Positions 1 to 9,383 of a DNA stretch of 64,000 nucleotides are shown piece after piece. The stretch is taken from contig NZ_MDDV01000057.1 of NCBI RefSeq assembly GCF_001854885.1, positions 61,793-125,792 of the forward strand, read 5' to 3'. The position numbers were made by a program, and so were the translations under genes. Numbering within the stretch: the stretch's first letter is position 1; each line of letters begins with the position of its first letter. Under the pieces are notes generated by a model. That model had not been told where the DNA came from, did no database searches, and worked only from the letters and a program-made list of their open reading frames with translations. This DNA comes from Ensifer sp. LCM 4579 (lineage in GTDB: Bacteria > Pseudomonadota > Alphaproteobacteria > Rhizobiales > Rhizobiaceae).

Positions 1-1023
1 GAGCGTCGCACGCCGCTTGTCGTCGGCAAGCGCAGCATCGATGGGGCCGTCCACCCGGTCGGCCGCACGCGCCAGCGTCTTCAGGAGAAAATTCACCGAG
101 CCAGCGATCGAGCGGCTGTCTGCGGGAAGCAGATTTTCCATCCCGGCCCCATTGAAGAGCGCCTGCAGTCCGCGGAAATTTGCCGACAGGGACGCCATCG
201 TATTGCCGGAACGCCAATAGACGGCGAGTTTCGGATTGTCCCTGCCCGGCCTGCCGTCGATCGTTCCGGCGTAGAGGGGACGCAGCCTCTGGTCCTTCAC
301 CATCTCGACGCTATGGACGAGAATGCCGAGCAATTCGGTTGCGGCCTCGCGGTCGTCGCGGAAGAGCGGATTGTCTGGGCCCGGCTTTTTCCATGCGGCC
401 TGGATTCCATCGGGGTTCTCCCAGGCGGCGAGCAATTCCCCGGCAATCGTTTCGAGGTTCGTTGCAATGGCGCGGCCGTAGCGGCAGCGGAAGTCGCCTT
501 CGCCGCCCGAAAGCGCCTCTGAGCCCGTGCCGTAGAGCACAAATTCAAGCGCGCCGAGGCCCTGGACCGCAACGCTTTTTATTCTGAGGCTTTCGATATC
601 GGCCGCGCTCTCGTCGCCCTTTGCGATGATCGCCTGGACTTGCTTCAGGCCGGTGCTTTTCCGGTCCGGGTAGAAAAGAAAGCGCTCGAAGCGATTCTGT
701 TCGAGCGCCGGCCCGAGACGGATGATTTCGACCGCGGACCATTTTCCGACGACATCCGTGAAGGCCGACCGTGCCGCATCGAGCGTGGCGTCGGAAGGCG
801 TCTCACAAAGCGTTCCGCTTGCTTCGGCAAGGGCCGTCGTCGACTGCGACAGAGCGCGGTAGCCGGGAAGGATGAAGTCGTCCACCGCCCTTGCCATCAC
901 CCCTGGAAGCGCCGCCTCGTCGAGGACGCGTGGCAATGGGGCCTCACCCTCCTGTGCCGCCGCCGGGGCGCCGGAAATCGCAAGGCTTAGAAGTGCAAAG
1001 GGCAGGAACAGGGTCAGGTGCAT
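1..1023 (-). CDS. Imelysin-family periplasmic protein (partial, C-terminus beyond window)
   Basis: The frame is open from an ATG at 1021-1023 to the left edge (341 codons), so the C-terminus lies outside the window. It starts with a signal peptide (hydrophobic LFLPFALLSLAI, then APAAA). The body contains LGALEFVLYG, which matches the position of the imelysin GxHxxE region (GYHAIEFLLWG in the paralogue at 2804-4084), but the His is replaced. Imelysin (peptidase M75-like) proteins are periplasmic proteins linked to iron uptake; their biochemistry is unsettled. The start overlaps the stop of the upstream di-heme gene by one base (TGATG), so they are co-transcribed. The order imelysin / DUF1111 / imelysin matches a cluster known in other proteobacteria (for example Pseudomonas), where a DUF1513 gene usually follows; that gene would lie off the left edge here (inference). 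Confidence 0.85.
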   Translation of the reverse strand, partial: MHLTLFLPFALLSLAISGAPAAAQEGEAPLPRVLDEAALPGVMARAVDDFILPGYRALSQSTTALAEASGTLCETPSDATLDAARSAFTDVVGKWSAVEIIRLGPALEQNRFERFLFYPDRKSTGLKQVQAIIAKGDESAADIESLRIKSVAVQGLGALEFVLYGTGSEALSGGEGDFRCRYGRAIATNLETIAGELLAAWENPDGIQAAWKKPGPDNPLFRDDREAATELLGILVHSVEMVKDQRLRPLYAGTIDGRPGRDNPKLAVYWRSGNTMASLSANFRGLQALFNGAGMENLLPADSRSIAGSVNFLLKTLARAADRVDGPIDAALADDKRRATL

Positions 1024-2759
1024 CAGAGCGACTCCAGGAAGGTCAAGAGGGCTTTGCGGTCGTCGCGGGTCATGGTTGCGAAAGCGTTGCGGGCCGTTTC
1101 CGCTTCGCCGCCGTGCCAGAGGATGGCCTCGGTGAAATTACGCGCACGCCCGTCGTGAAGCAGGAAGGTATGGCCGCTGACGATCCTCGTCAGTCCGATC
1201 CCCCAGAGCGGCGGCGTGCGCCACTCGCGTCCGTTGGCGATCCCGACCGGCTGGCCGTCCGCCAGGCCCTCGCCCATGTCGTGCAACAGGAAATCGGAAT
1301 AGGGCCAGATCAACTGAAAGGCCACCTCCGGGTGCGCGGCGTTGCGGCGGGTCACATATTTCGGCGTGTGACAGGCGGGGCAGCCCGCCTGGTAGAAGAG
1401 CCGCTTGCCCTTCAGCGTCTCGGGAAAGCTCGCCTTGCGCCGGGCGGACACGGCGAGGCTGGCGGAATAGAAGGTGACGAGCCCGAGGATCGGGTCGGGG
1501 GCTTCCACCGGTCCGAGCCGCGGCTGCACGCCGGTCGGGAGCCGAAGGCAGGCGGTCTGCGCCGCGGTGCAGTCGCCGTGGCTCAGGTCAAGATCAGGGG
1601 TGGAGATGCCGATATCGATAGCGAAGGCATCGGCCGTCTGCTGATGAATGGTCGGGTTCTGCGCCTTCCACCCGAAGCGGCCAAGGGTGACGGCGCCGCT
1701 CTGGCGGTCACGCACGAGTGCCGCCCGGCCGCTGATGCCGTCGCCGTTCCTGTCGTCCGGATCGGCATTGGCGAGGATATCCGCCTCATGGATCGCTTCG
1801 ACCAGGCCGAGGCCGATCATCGCCGGGGCCACTCGGGGCGACAGCGTCGTCGCCGGATCCATGGCGCCATAGCCGAGATCGGCCACCGCATAACGCGGCT
1901 TTCTGAGCATGACCGTATCGCCGCCGGCAAGCGTCACCGGCACTTCCTCATAGGTGATGACGATCCGGCCCTCGGCTGCGAGCCCCGGCACGGCGCTGTC
2001 CTGCATCTGCCTGCCATAGACCGGATCCGGAAAATTGAGCACCTCACGGGCGGCGATCATCTGCCGCTCGGCCTCGCCGCGCGGCGGACGGGCGAGGCGG
2101 TAGAACATCGACGTCGCGTCCGCAACTGCTCCCTCGGGCGGACGGCCGCGTCCGTCCCGCGGGTGGCAGCTCGCGCAGGCTCGCGCATTATAGAGCGGCC
2201 CGAGCCCGTCGGAGGCTTGCGTGGAGGAGGGGGAGGAGACCCAGAGCTTTTCGAACAGCGCCTTGCCGAGCTTGAAATTCTGCTCGGACTCGAAGGTGAG
2301 ATTGGCGAACAGCTGTGAGAAAACCTTCTCGTCGATCGGCGCGATTGTCGTCGTTGCGCCCCCGGACATGGCCTCGAACGGTTCCGCTTTGGAGAAGTCC
2401 GTCGTCGGCCGCGTAATCTTGAGCACCCGGTCGATATCGTCTTTGGAAAGATCGTCGCGTTCGGAGCGGCACCCCCCTCTGCCCTGCCGGGCATCTCCCC
2501 CACAAGGGGGGAGATCGGCAAGCGGCGATGTTCCGCTCGACCAGTTGCGCTGTGCGCGTACCGCCGAAGCCGGCGGCGTTTTCGAGCCCACTGTCAGGCA
2601 GGGTCCTGCTTCCGGCCAATCTCCCCCCCTGTGGGGGAGATGCCCAGCAGGGCAGAGGGGGGTACTGACGAAGTGGGGCGAAGCGTCGCCCGCCGCCGAT
2701 GCGGCGAGGCTGAGGAGCGCAATGGGAAGCGCCAGGAAGCGGACGGTGCGTGCGTTCAT
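1023..2759 (-). CDS. Di-heme cytochrome c oxidoreductase/peroxidase-like protein (DUF1111) with in-frame repeat insertion
   Basis: The predicted protein has 578 residues. It begins with a signal peptide (residues 1-23, ending SAAGDA). Two c-type heme motifs are visible: CASCH near residue 200 and CPACH near residue 475. FEAMSGGA and WVSSPSS are typical of the DUF1111 'thiol oxidoreductase/putative peroxidase' family, so it is probably a periplasmic electron-transfer partner of the two imelysins that flank it. Residues about 33-97 are abnormal (rich in Pro, Cys, Gly and Arg). They are encoded by a palindromic repeat element at 2471-2663 that sits between the signal peptide and the conserved domain without breaking the frame. 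Without it the length would be about 514 residues. The gene lies 44 bp behind the first imelysin gene and overlaps the next one by 1 bp. Function beyond the family is not known. Confidence 0.88.
   Translation of the reverse strand: MNARTVRFLALPIALLSLAASAAGDASPHFVSTPLCPAGHLPHRGGDWPEAGPCLTVGSKTPPASAVRAQRNWSSGTSPLADLPPCGGDARQGRGGCRSERDDLSKDDIDRVLKITRPTTDFSKAEPFEAMSGGATTTIAPIDEKVFSQLFANLTFESEQNFKLGKALFEKLWVSSPSSTQASDGLGPLYNARACASCHPRDGRGRPPEGAVADATSMFYRLARPPRGEAERQMIAAREVLNFPDPVYGRQMQDSAVPGLAAEGRIVITYEEVPVTLAGGDTVMLRKPRYAVADLGYGAMDPATTLSPRVAPAMIGLGLVEAIHEADILANADPDDRNGDGISGRAALVRDRQSGAVTLGRFGWKAQNPTIHQQTADAFAIDIGISTPDLDLSHGDCTAAQTACLRLPTGVQPRLGPVEAPDPILGLVTFYSASLAVSARRKASFPETLKGKRLFYQAGCPACHTPKYVTRRNAAHPEVAFQLIWPYSDFLLHDMGEGLADGQPVGIANGREWRTPPLWGIGLTRIVSGHTFLLHDGRARNFTEAILWHGGEAETARNAFATMTRDDRKALLTFLESL
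2471..2663. repeat. 193-bp palindromic repeat element inserted within the DUF1111 coding sequence
   Basis: The ends are near-perfect inverted repeats of about 45 bp. The left end begins ACCCCCCTCTGCCCTGC; the reverse complement of the right end begins identically and differs by only a few bases. Each end itself folds at ATCTCCCCC...GGGGGAGAT. The interior of about 100 bp is unique. The element resembles intergenic mosaic palindromes of rhizobial genomes, but here it lies inside a gene and stays open in the coding frame. No clear target duplication was recognised. Confidence 0.8.
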
Positions 2760-2803
2760 CGGATGAGGATCGGGCCGCCTGCCGGAAGCGGCCCGGCTTT
2801 CGC

Positions 2804-4084
2804 CTATTGGAAGACGGCGTTAGGATTATCCAGGCTGTCCGAACCTTCAAGCTCGATCTGGCCCAGGTCCAGTGCCGCAATGACGCGCTCGACGGTCTTG
2901 GCCTGGGCTATCAGCCCATCGATGGCCGCTTGGACGGTCGCATTGCCTTCCGTGTTGCCTTCGCCGATCATCTGGTCATATGCCTCGGTCGTCTCGGCGC
3001 GCCTGGCCATCGTCTGCATCCTCGCGACCGTGGTCGCGAGATTGTCCTGCATCTCTTTATCCAGGCCGGCATCCTTGACGGCAACAAGTTCGGAGAGCGA
3101 AGGGCCGGTGAGCTTCGTGCCGTCGATCCGGGTATATTCGCCGGTATAGGCCGACTGGATGCCGATCGCGTCGTGCAGATGCGAGTTATGGGTGTTGTCC
3201 GAGAAGCAATCCTGCTCCTCTTCCGGATCGTGCAGCATGAGGCCGAGCTTCATGCGTTCGCCGGCGAGTTCGCCATAGGAGAGCGATCCCATGCCGGTCA
3301 GGATTGCTGCAAGCCCCGCCTTGGGGTCGGCTTCGACTGCCTTGGCGGCCTCGCCCTCCGGCGTCCAGTTGGCGACCATCTCCTTGAGATCGGAGACGAG
3401 CAGGCTGGTTGCGGCCTTGAGATAGGCGGCGCGGCGATCGCAATTGCCGTTGGTGCAGGACTTGGTGTCGAAATCGGTATAGGGCCTGTTGCCGGCGTCC
3501 GGGCCGGTGCCATTCAGATCCTGGCCCCACAGCAGGAATTCGATCGCGTGATAGCCGGTTGCGACATTCGCCTCGATGCCGCCGGCCTCCTGCAGCGTCC
3601 CGGACAGAAATTCCGGCGTGATGTTGGTCGCATCGACATTCTTGCCGTCGATCTTGATCGCCTTGTTGGCGATCACATTGGCGACGAAGAGAGCATTTTC
3701 GTCGCTCTCGGTGCCGTAGCTCGGGTCGACATAATCGATCAGGCCCTCGTCGAGCGGCCAGGCGTTTACCTTGCCCTCCCACTCGTCGACGATCGGATTG
3801 CCGAACCGGTAGACCTCCGTCTCCTGATAGGGATTGCGCGCCTTCAGCCATGCCTCGCGCGCTGCGTTCAGCGTTTCCTCGCTCGGATGTGCGATCAGCG
3901 CGTCGACCGCCTTCTCGAGCGTTTCGGCCGTCGTCAAGGCGTCCTCATACTTTGCATGGGCAATCGCCGCATAATGCTTGACGACGGCTGCGGCGTCGGT
4001 CGCTGCCCAGGCCGGCTGCAGCGCCAGGCTGGACGTGGCCGTCAGGAGCGCCAGCGCGGCGCTGCGGATGGATTTCTTGGTCAT
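2804..4084 (-). CDS. Imelysin-family iron-regulated periplasmic protein
   Basis: The protein has 426 residues from ATG at 4082-4084, chosen because AAGGAGAGG lies just upstream and the N-terminus is then a clean signal peptide (MTKKSIRSAALALL...AWAA). It contains the imelysin signature GYHAIEFLLWGQDLNG (GxHxxE, putative metal ligands) near residue 190, and NTHNSHLHDAIGIQ near the C-terminus. Related proteins are called IrpA or ICMP and are often iron-responsive. It is the first gene of a leftward operon with the DUF1111 di-heme protein and a second imelysin. A role in periplasmic iron handling is inferred from the family. No convincing Fur/RirA/Irr site was identified in the upstream 160 bp. 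Confidence 0.9.
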   Translation of the reverse strand: MTKKSIRSAALALLTATSSLALQPAWAATDAAAVVKHYAAIAHAKYEDALTTAETLEKAVDALIAHPSEETLNAAREAWLKARNPYQETEVYRFGNPIVDEWEGKVNAWPLDEGLIDYVDPSYGTESDENALFVANVIANKAIKIDGKNVDATNITPEFLSGTLQEAGGIEANVATGYHAIEFLLWGQDLNGTGPDAGNRPYTDFDTKSCTNGNCDRRAAYLKAATSLLVSDLKEMVANWTPEGEAAKAVEADPKAGLAAILTGMGSLSYGELAGERMKLGLMLHDPEEEQDCFSDNTHNSHLHDAIGIQSAYTGEYTRIDGTKLTGPSLSELVAVKDAGLDKEMQDNLATTVARMQTMARRAETTEAYDQMIGEGNTEGNATVQAAIDGLIAQAKTVERVIAALDLGQIELEGSDSLDNPNAVFQ

Positions 4085-4251
4085 GACCTCTCCTTCACGT
4101 GTCGCGGGACGGCCGCAAGACGGTTTGAGCCCCGGCAAAAGCCCGGGTGTCATGGACCAAAAGCAAACTTGTGTCAAAGCGTATAGTTTAAAACGCCTTT
4201 AGCTTGCGACTTTGACTTGTGATAGCGCGATCTTGCGACTCTGGGGGTCCC

Positions 4252-5541
4252 TCAGGCCCTTCTGCCCATCAGGCAGAAGAAGAAGCCGTCGGTGCCGGTC
4301 GACGCCGGCGTCAGTGTCACCGTCTTCATGTCGGCGGACCAGGGCTGCGGCTTGTCGGTACCGAAGAGCGTCGCCCATGTATCGGCGGCCGAGAGGATCT
4401 CGAATTCCGGATTGTCCTCGCAGAAGCCGTAGACCTGTGATTCGTTTTCTTCCGGCAGGACGGAGCAGGTGACGTATATCAGGCGTCCACCGGGGCGGAC
4501 GAATTGTGCGGCGCCGGAAAGCGCCTCCTCCTGCTGCGCAAGCCTCTCTTCGAGGTTTTTCTGCGTCAGCCGCCATTTGGTGTCCGGCCGGCGGCGCCAG
4601 GTGCCGGTGCCGGTGCAGGGGGCATCGACGAGCACGCGATCGCAACGCCCGGCAAGCGATGCGAGGGAGTCGGCGGTTTCATGGACCTGCACATTGCGAG
4701 TCCCCGCCCGCTTCAGCCGCTCGATGATCGGCGCCAGCCTTTTGCGGTCGGTATCGTAGGCGTGGACCTGGCCCTTGTTGTTCATCGCCGCCGCCATGGC
4801 GAGCGTCTTGCCGCCGCCGCCGGCGCAATAGTCGAGCACCTGCTCGCCCTCCTGCGCAAAGACGAGATCGGCGACGATCTGCGATCCCTCGTCCTGCACC
4901 TCGAACCAACCCTTTTGAAAGGCGATCTCGGCCGTCACGTTCGGTAGGCGCGATGCGCCCTCGCCGGCGGAGATGCGAATACCATTGCGGGCGATCGCCG
5001 CCCGTTCGGCGCCGCTGCGCTCCAGTGCCTTCAGCACTTTGGCGTGCGTCGCCTTGAGCGTGTTGACGCGCAGGTCGAGGCTCGGCCGGCCCGCGAGCGC
5101 CCTGGCTTCCTCGAGCCAGTCGTCGGAGAAGTTCTCTTCGAACGAGGCTTGCGTCCATTCCGGAATGTCGCCCTGCACATTTAGCGGCGCCTTTTCGATC
5201 CGGCGCTCTGCAAAGGCCTTCATCATTTCCGAAGACGGCGCTTCCGGCGCGAACTTGTCGTCGGCAAGTGCTGCCGCGAGGCTCTCCGAACTAAAGCCCC
5301 ATTGGCGGTACATGACCGCATGGGCAAGTGCGGCGGCGCTGTCGCTGTCCATGAGATAGGCATGGGAGAGTTTCATGCGCAGGGCATCATAGACGATGTT
5401 GCCGACGGCTGCGCGATCGCCGGAGCCGGCAAAGCGATGAGAGAGGCCCCAGTCCTTGAGCACGTCGGCGACCGGGCGCTTGCGCCTCTCTATGTCGTCA
5501 AGAACTTCAATGGCTCCCGAGAGCCGCCCGCCCAATCGCAT
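4252..5541 (-). CDS. rsmB: RsmB-like 16S rRNA (cytosine-5) methyltransferase
   Basis: The protein has 429 residues, the usual RsmB/NOP size. An N-terminal NusB-like helical region (residues 1-140) precedes the SAM-binding fold. The SAM loop is LDYCAGGGGKTLAMAA (about residue 240). The two cysteines of RNA m5C methyltransferases are present: DAPCTGTG (motif IV) and VTCSVLPEEN (motif VI). It methylates 16S rRNA (C967 in E. coli) using S-adenosylmethionine. The start has AAAGGAG 9 bp upstream. It is leftward, with about 100 bp separating it from the RlpA-like gene. Assignment to rsmB rather than another family m5C methylase is by N-terminal domain and length. Confidence 0.88.
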   Translation of the reverse strand: MRLGGRLSGAIEVLDDIERRKRPVADVLKDWGLSHRFAGSGDRAAVGNIVYDALRMKLSHAYLMDSDSAAALAHAVMYRQWGFSSESLAAALADDKFAPEAPSSEMMKAFAERRIEKAPLNVQGDIPEWTQASFEENFSDDWLEEARALAGRPSLDLRVNTLKATHAKVLKALERSGAERAAIARNGIRISAGEGASRLPNVTAEIAFQKGWFEVQDEGSQIVADLVFAQEGEQVLDYCAGGGGKTLAMAAAMNNKGQVHAYDTDRKRLAPIIERLKRAGTRNVQVHETADSLASLAGRCDRVLVDAPCTGTGTWRRRPDTKWRLTQKNLEERLAQQEEALSGAAQFVRPGGRLIYVTCSVLPEENESQVYGFCEDNPEFEILSAADTWATLFGTDKPQPWSADMKTVTLTPASTGTDGFFFCLMGRRA

Positions 5542-5637
5542 CTTCGATCAACTCCTTTTTCGCCGTGGTAGCGGCGAAGGCATCGAAGAGCAAGACGGAA
5601 GCCGCAGAATACACGTGGCTCGCCGGCGGTCAGGCCA

Positions 5638-6012
5638 TCAGGAATTGATGACCTGATAACAGACGCTGGCCGTACCGGAACGAACCATGCCGATCTGCGA
5701 TGCCGCCGCCTTGGAGAGGTCGATCACACGGCCACGAATGAAGGGGCCGCGGTCGTTGATCCGGACGACCACCGACTTGCCGTTACGTTTGTTGGTGACC
5801 TGGACCTTGGTGCCGAATTTGAGGCTGCGATGGGCGGCCGTCAGACGCGAGGGGTTCATTCTCTCGCCGGAGGCCGTTTTCGAGGTGAGCGCGTACCACG
5901 ACGCACCGCCGCAGCCCGCTCCCGCCGCCTGAGTTTCGGATGCCGGGATCAATCCCATCCCGACGGTGAATAACGCTGCAGCGGCAGCAGTTCTGATGTT
6001 CGCCGGCTTCAA
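5638..6012 (-). CDS. RlpA-like septal/peptidoglycan protein (double-psi beta-barrel)
   Basis: This is a short secreted protein. Starting at the TTG at 6010-6012, preceded by GAAGGGGG at good spacing, gives 124 residues beginning with a signal peptide ([17 protein letters not shown]...ETQAA). An upstream TTG at 6057 (139 residues) lacks a ribosome binding site. The mature part is a single RlpA DPBB domain: [28 protein letters not shown] and the conserved [16 protein letters not shown] segment with the catalytic-type Asp. E. coli and Pseudomonas RlpA are lipoproteins with a SPOR domain; this one has neither a lipobox nor SPOR, so it is a minimal soluble version. It probably acts on peptidoglycan; activity is not proven for such short forms. 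Confidence 0.85.
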   Translation of the reverse strand: MKPANIRTAAAAALFTVGMGLIPASETQAAGAGCGGASWYALTSKTASGERMNPSRLTAAHRSLKFGTKVQVTNKRNGKSVVVRINDRGPFIRGRVIDLSKAAASQIGMVRSGTASVCYQVINS

Positions 6013-6478
6013 GCGACGCCCCCTTCGGTTTGAATGCTGAATTTGTTTCCCTTGCAAGTCGAGCTAATTGGGGCAAAAAATGGCGAAACCGTGCTTCAAC
6101 CTTTAACTTTCCCTTAGGAATTATTGCGAAGCGGCAAAAATTAAAAATCAAAGATCGTTTGAATTGTTTTAGATGAATTGGAGAAGGTCTTAGAAATCAA
6201 CGACTAAACGTCGCTGACGGCCGAGAGTCGGCGTCAGCCGTTGTTTCGATGAAAAAGAATAATTTAAATTTTCGATTCCGAGGAGATGTCGCAGTCGGCA
6301 AAGGTTGTGTTTGGTCAGCTACCGCTGTGGTTGTGGTCGCTGCCTAAGTATAGGCGGAAAGTTGGCAGTGTAGATCAGTCAAGGTGCGAGGGTAGAATCC
6401 TATACTTTCGGATGATCTGACAGGCTGCGCCCATGACAGATGAGATATACTGTCGCAGGGATGCGCCGGTGGAAACGA
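6013..6478. other. Intergenic region without recognisable gene
   Basis: This is a 466-bp AT-richer stretch between the leftward RlpA-like and epimerase genes. It holds the likely promoter of the RlpA-like gene on its left side. An imperfect inverted repeat near 6208-6236 (GCTGACGGCCG / CGGCGTCAGC) could be a terminator or protein site. No coding pattern, tRNA fold or known riboswitch was recognised. Confidence 0.5.
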
Positions 6479-7351
6479 CTATCCCCGCCAGGTGCCTGAT
6501 GCCCACAACTGTACAAGCGAAACGCGATAGTTGGGGAAAGCGGGCTCGAAGCCGGCCTCTCGCAGCTTTGCGTTGGAAACACGCTTGTTTTCGCCGTAGA
6601 AGGAGCGCGCCATCTGGGAGAGATCGGCGGTTTCGAAGGGAACTTCCGGCGGCGGATCGACCCCCATCAGCCGGGCGGCTTCCGATACGACATCCTGCGG
6701 CGGCGCCGGTTCGTCGTCGGTGATGTTGTAGATCCCGCCGAGGCCACGCGTGGCAAGGAAGACTGCCGCCGCGCCGATATCCTCGACGCGGATGCGATTG
6801 AAGACCTGGTTCGGCTTTATGATCCGGTGGGCGGTTCCTGCGGCAAGATTGCGGAAGGCATTGCGGCCCGGACCGTAGATGCCGGCAAGCCTGAGCACGG
6901 CGACAGGGATTTCCTGCCGGGCACCGAAGTCGAGCCAGGCGTTCTCCGCCTCGACACGCTCCATCGAGCGCTGCGAGACCGGCCTGATCACCGTGTCTTC
7001 CGCAACCCAGGCGCCGCCATGATCGCCATAGACTCCGACAGTGGAGAGATAACCGGCCCAGCAAAGATTCGGCAGGAGCCCGGCAAGCGGTGGTGTCCTG
7101 GCGCGGAACATCGGGTCGCCTTCCTGCCCCGGCGCGATGGACTGAACGAGGTGCGTCGCCCTTTTCATCGCTTGCGCCAGCGCGGCGGAGATTTCGTTTC
7201 CGTCGAAAAGGAGCGGATCGATGCCGGCGGCCTGCAGAGGCTGCAGCTTGTCTGGCGAACGGGTCGTCCCGGTCACCGATTGCGCTTCGGGCGCAAAGGC
7301 TTTGGCGATCGCCGTGCCGGAATAGCCGGCGCCAAGGATCAGGACATGCAT
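6479..7351 (-). CDS. NAD(P)-binding epimerase/dehydratase-like protein
   Basis: The protein has 290 residues from ATG at 7349-7351 (AGGAGTG 7 bp upstream). It begins with the Rossmann motif [13 protein letters not shown] (GxGYxG), as in extended/atypical SDRs of the YeeZ type. [12 protein letters not shown] and [12 protein letters not shown] follow the pattern of NAD-dependent epimerases. The canonical YxxxK catalytic pair is not evident after VGVYGD, so catalysis is uncertain. The 5' end overlaps the 3' end of queG by 13 bp, so it is translated in the same leftward operon (GST, queG, this gene). Substrate unknown. Confidence 0.8.
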   Translation of the reverse strand: MHVLILGAGYSGTAIAKAFAPEAQSVTGTTRSPDKLQPLQAAGIDPLLFDGNEISAALAQAMKRATHLVQSIAPGQEGDPMFRARTPPLAGLLPNLCWAGYLSTVGVYGDHGGAWVAEDTVIRPVSQRSMERVEAENAWLDFGARQEIPVAVLRLAGIYGPGRNAFRNLAAGTAHRIIKPNQVFNRIRVEDIGAAAVFLATRGLGGIYNITDDEPAPPQDVVSEAARLMGVDPPPEVPFETADLSQMARSFYGENKRVSNAKLREAGFEPAFPNYRVSLVQLWASGTWRG

Positions 7352-8517
7352 CGGCTCACTCCTGCCATTTTCCATTCCGAAACAACCTCTTCGTCCGTCT
7401 CTGGCGGACATTTGCCCGCGAAAGCGATGAATTCTCCTTCCGGCATCAGCCGGGAAAGCGCCCAGACCGCCATGGCCCGGACCGTCGGCGAGGCGTCGCT
7501 TGTCAGGCCCTTGCAGGCGGAAACCAGGTCTTCTTCGCCGGAATTGCCGGCGGCGATCAAGACATTCCTGATGAAGCGGTCGCGCCCGATGCGTTTGACC
7601 GGAGAGCCTGAAAATAAGGCGCGAAAGGCGACATCGTCGAGCGTCAGCAGGAAGGCGAGCTCCGGCTGCTTGAGATCTTCGCGTGCCTTGAGCTTCATCT
7701 CGCGGGCCTCACGGGCGAACTTGTTCCATGGACAGGCGGCAAGACAATCGTCGCAGCCATAGATGCGGTTGCCGATCAGCGGACGCAACTCCGGTTCGAT
7801 CCGACCCTTGTGCTCAATCGTCAGGTAGGAGATGCAGCGTCGCGCATCGATCTGGTAGGGCGCCGGAAAGGCACCGGTCGGGCAGGCGTCGAGGCAGGCG
7901 CGGCAGGAACCGCAATGGTCGCGTTCGGGCGCGTCGATCTCGAGATCGGCGGTCGTGAACAGGCTGCCGAGGAAGAGCCAGGAGCCGAAGTCGCGGCTGA
8001 CGAGATTGGTGTGCTTGCCCTGCCAGCCGAGGCCGGCCTGTTCCGCCAGCGGTTTTTCCATGACCGGGGCCGTGTCGACGAAAACCTTCACGTCCTCGCC
8101 GCAGCGGGCGGCAAAGCGCGTCGCGATCTCCTTGAGCCGTCCCTTCACGACGTCGTGGTAGTCGCGGTTCTGTGCATAAACGGAGATGGCGCCGCGGTCG
8201 CGCCTTAGAAGGATGTCGCGCGGATCGGCGTCGGGGCCGTAGTTCATGCCGAGGAGGGCGATCGACCGGACCTCGCCCCAGAGGGCGCGCGGATCGGAGC
8301 GCCGTTCCGCCGTCTCTGCCAGCCATTCCATGGTCCCGTGACAGCCGGCGGAAAGGAAGGCCTTCAGTCGCTCCGGCGCACGCGGTATGGCGTCCGGCCG
8401 CGTGACGCGGCAGATGTCGAAACCCTTGGCCGCAGCCTCCTCCTTCAGGAAGGCGGTGAGCGTCCGTCGTTTCCTGTCCTGGTTCTCCGCCCTTTGAGCG
8501 TTGCCAGGCATGGTCAT
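7339..8517 (-). CDS. queG: Epoxyqueuosine reductase QueG
   Basis: The enzyme reduces epoxyqueuosine to queuosine in the wobble base of GUN tRNAs, using cobalamin and two [4Fe-4S] clusters. The sequence shows both cluster motifs: [16 protein letters not shown] and [13 protein letters not shown]. It also has the N-terminal QueG region ([28 protein letters not shown]) and a C-terminal HEAT-like segment ([26 protein letters not shown]). The start is ATG at 8515-8517 (392 residues, normal length); a second ATG two codons later is also possible. The longer upstream open frame is arginine/proline-rich and is rejected. It lies 4 bp behind the GST gene and overlaps the downstream epimerase-like gene. 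Confidence 0.95.
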   Translation of the reverse strand: MTMPGNAQRAENQDRKRRTLTAFLKEEAAAKGFDICRVTRPDAIPRAPERLKAFLSAGCHGTMEWLAETAERRSDPRALWGEVRSIALLGMNYGPDADPRDILLRRDRGAISVYAQNRDYHDVVKGRLKEIATRFAARCGEDVKVFVDTAPVMEKPLAEQAGLGWQGKHTNLVSRDFGSWLFLGSLFTTADLEIDAPERDHCGSCRACLDACPTGAFPAPYQIDARRCISYLTIEHKGRIEPELRPLIGNRIYGCDDCLAACPWNKFAREAREMKLKAREDLKQPELAFLLTLDDVAFRALFSGSPVKRIGRDRFIRNVLIAAGNSGEEDLVSACKGLTSDASPTVRAMAVWALSRLMPEGEFIAFAGKCPPETDEEVVSEWKMAGVSRCMS

Positions 8518-8521
8518 GCCC

Positions 8522-9214
8522 CTAGAAGTCGAGATCCGCATAATGCGAGACGGGGGTGACGCCGCGCACCCTTTCGCCAAGCAGCGGCCGGAAGGATGGT
8601 CGCGATTTGAGCCTCTGGTACCATTCCTTGGCGGCCGGCGAATCGGACCAGTCGATTTCGCCGAGATAGTCGAGCACCGAAATGGCGGCAGCCGCCGCAA
8701 GATCGGCATAGGAGATGCGGTCGCCGCCCAGCCAGGGGCGTGACCCGGCAAGCCAGGAAAGATACTTCATGTGCTGGCGGATGTTGTTGCGCGAGGTTCT
8801 GAGAATCTTCGAATCCGGTGCGCCGCCGCCCTGGTCCGGCCTCATCTGCAGCTTGAAAACGCGCTCGCGCACGAGCGGTCGCGTCACGTCGGCTTCCATC
8901 TTCTGCAGGAACCACTCCGTGAGGCGGCGGATTTCCGCCCGCTGGAACGGATCCTCGGCCAGCAGCCGGCGGTCCCGCTTCATGATCCCGCTGGTTTCGT
9001 CCAGATATTCCGAAATGATCGTCGCGCCGCACAGCGCGCGCATGCTGTTGTCGACATAGACCGGCAGCGTGCCGGCCGGGTTGAGCGCCAGGAAGTCCCG
9101 CCGGTTCTCCCAGGGCTGCTCTTCGCAGAGTTCCGTCTGATAGCCATATTCGGAGAGAATAAGGCGTACGAACCGCGAGGCGGAAGACATGGGGTGATGA
9201 TAAAGTGTCGGCAT
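8522..9214 (-). CDS. Glutathione S-transferase family protein
   Basis: The protein has 230 residues, the typical GST size. The N-terminal thioredoxin-like domain ([21 protein letters not shown], then NPAGTLPVY with the cis-Pro, then [10 protein letters not shown] contacting glutathione) is followed by the helical C-terminal domain ([24 protein letters not shown]). It begins the leftward unit GST-queG-epimerase with only 4 bp to queG. Substrate is not predictable. A 14-bp tandem repeat lies just upstream at 9228-9254. Confidence 0.9.
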   Translation of the reverse strand: MPTLYHHPMSSASRFVRLILSEYGYQTELCEEQPWENRRDFLALNPAGTLPVYVDNSMRALCGATIISEYLDETSGIMKRDRRLLAEDPFQRAEIRRLTEWFLQKMEADVTRPLVRERVFKLQMRPDQGGGAPDSKILRTSRNNIRQHMKYLSWLAGSRPWLGGDRISYADLAAAAAISVLDYLGEIDWSDSPAAKEWYQRLKSRPSFRPLLGERVRGVTPVSHYADLDF

Positions 9215-9227
9215 CGGTCAAAGATTT

Positions 9228-9254
9228 TGAGCTGTCTTGAGTGAGCTGTCTTGG
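9228..9254. repeat. Short tandem repeat upstream of GST gene
   Basis: Two copies of TGAGCTGTCTTG, 14 bp apart (9228 and 9242), lie in the 170-bp gap between the divergent GST and uppP genes. They may be a regulator site or chance. Confidence 0.4.
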
Positions 9255-9383
9255 GAATGTCAGCATCGCGGCATATGCGTCTGGCCACGGCTCGTTGTAA
9301 GGAGCTATAGGTAGTTCAGGTGGCAAACACAAGAGAATCGCAATTCTCGTCTCAAATCCCACTACATCAGGAATATCTTACAT

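Noticed and set aside
891..2318. Long open frame (475 codons) on the plus strand opposite the DUF1111 gene
   Set aside because: It lies antisense to a well-supported gene, is rich in Arg/Gly and has no recognisable domain. High-GC codon bias often keeps antisense frames open. The same applies to long frames at 2750-4186 (+), 31308-32912 (-) and 54235-55986 (-).
4085..4251. Fur/RirA/Irr iron box upstream of the first imelysin gene
   Set aside because: A short AT-rich stretch (TATAGTTTAAAACG) is present but does not form a convincing dyad of the known rhizobial iron boxes.
5638..6057. Start of the RlpA-like gene at TTG 6057
   Set aside because: It lacks a ribosome binding site and adds a basic 15-residue leader before the signal peptide. 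The TTG at 6012 has GAAGGGGG at proper distance.
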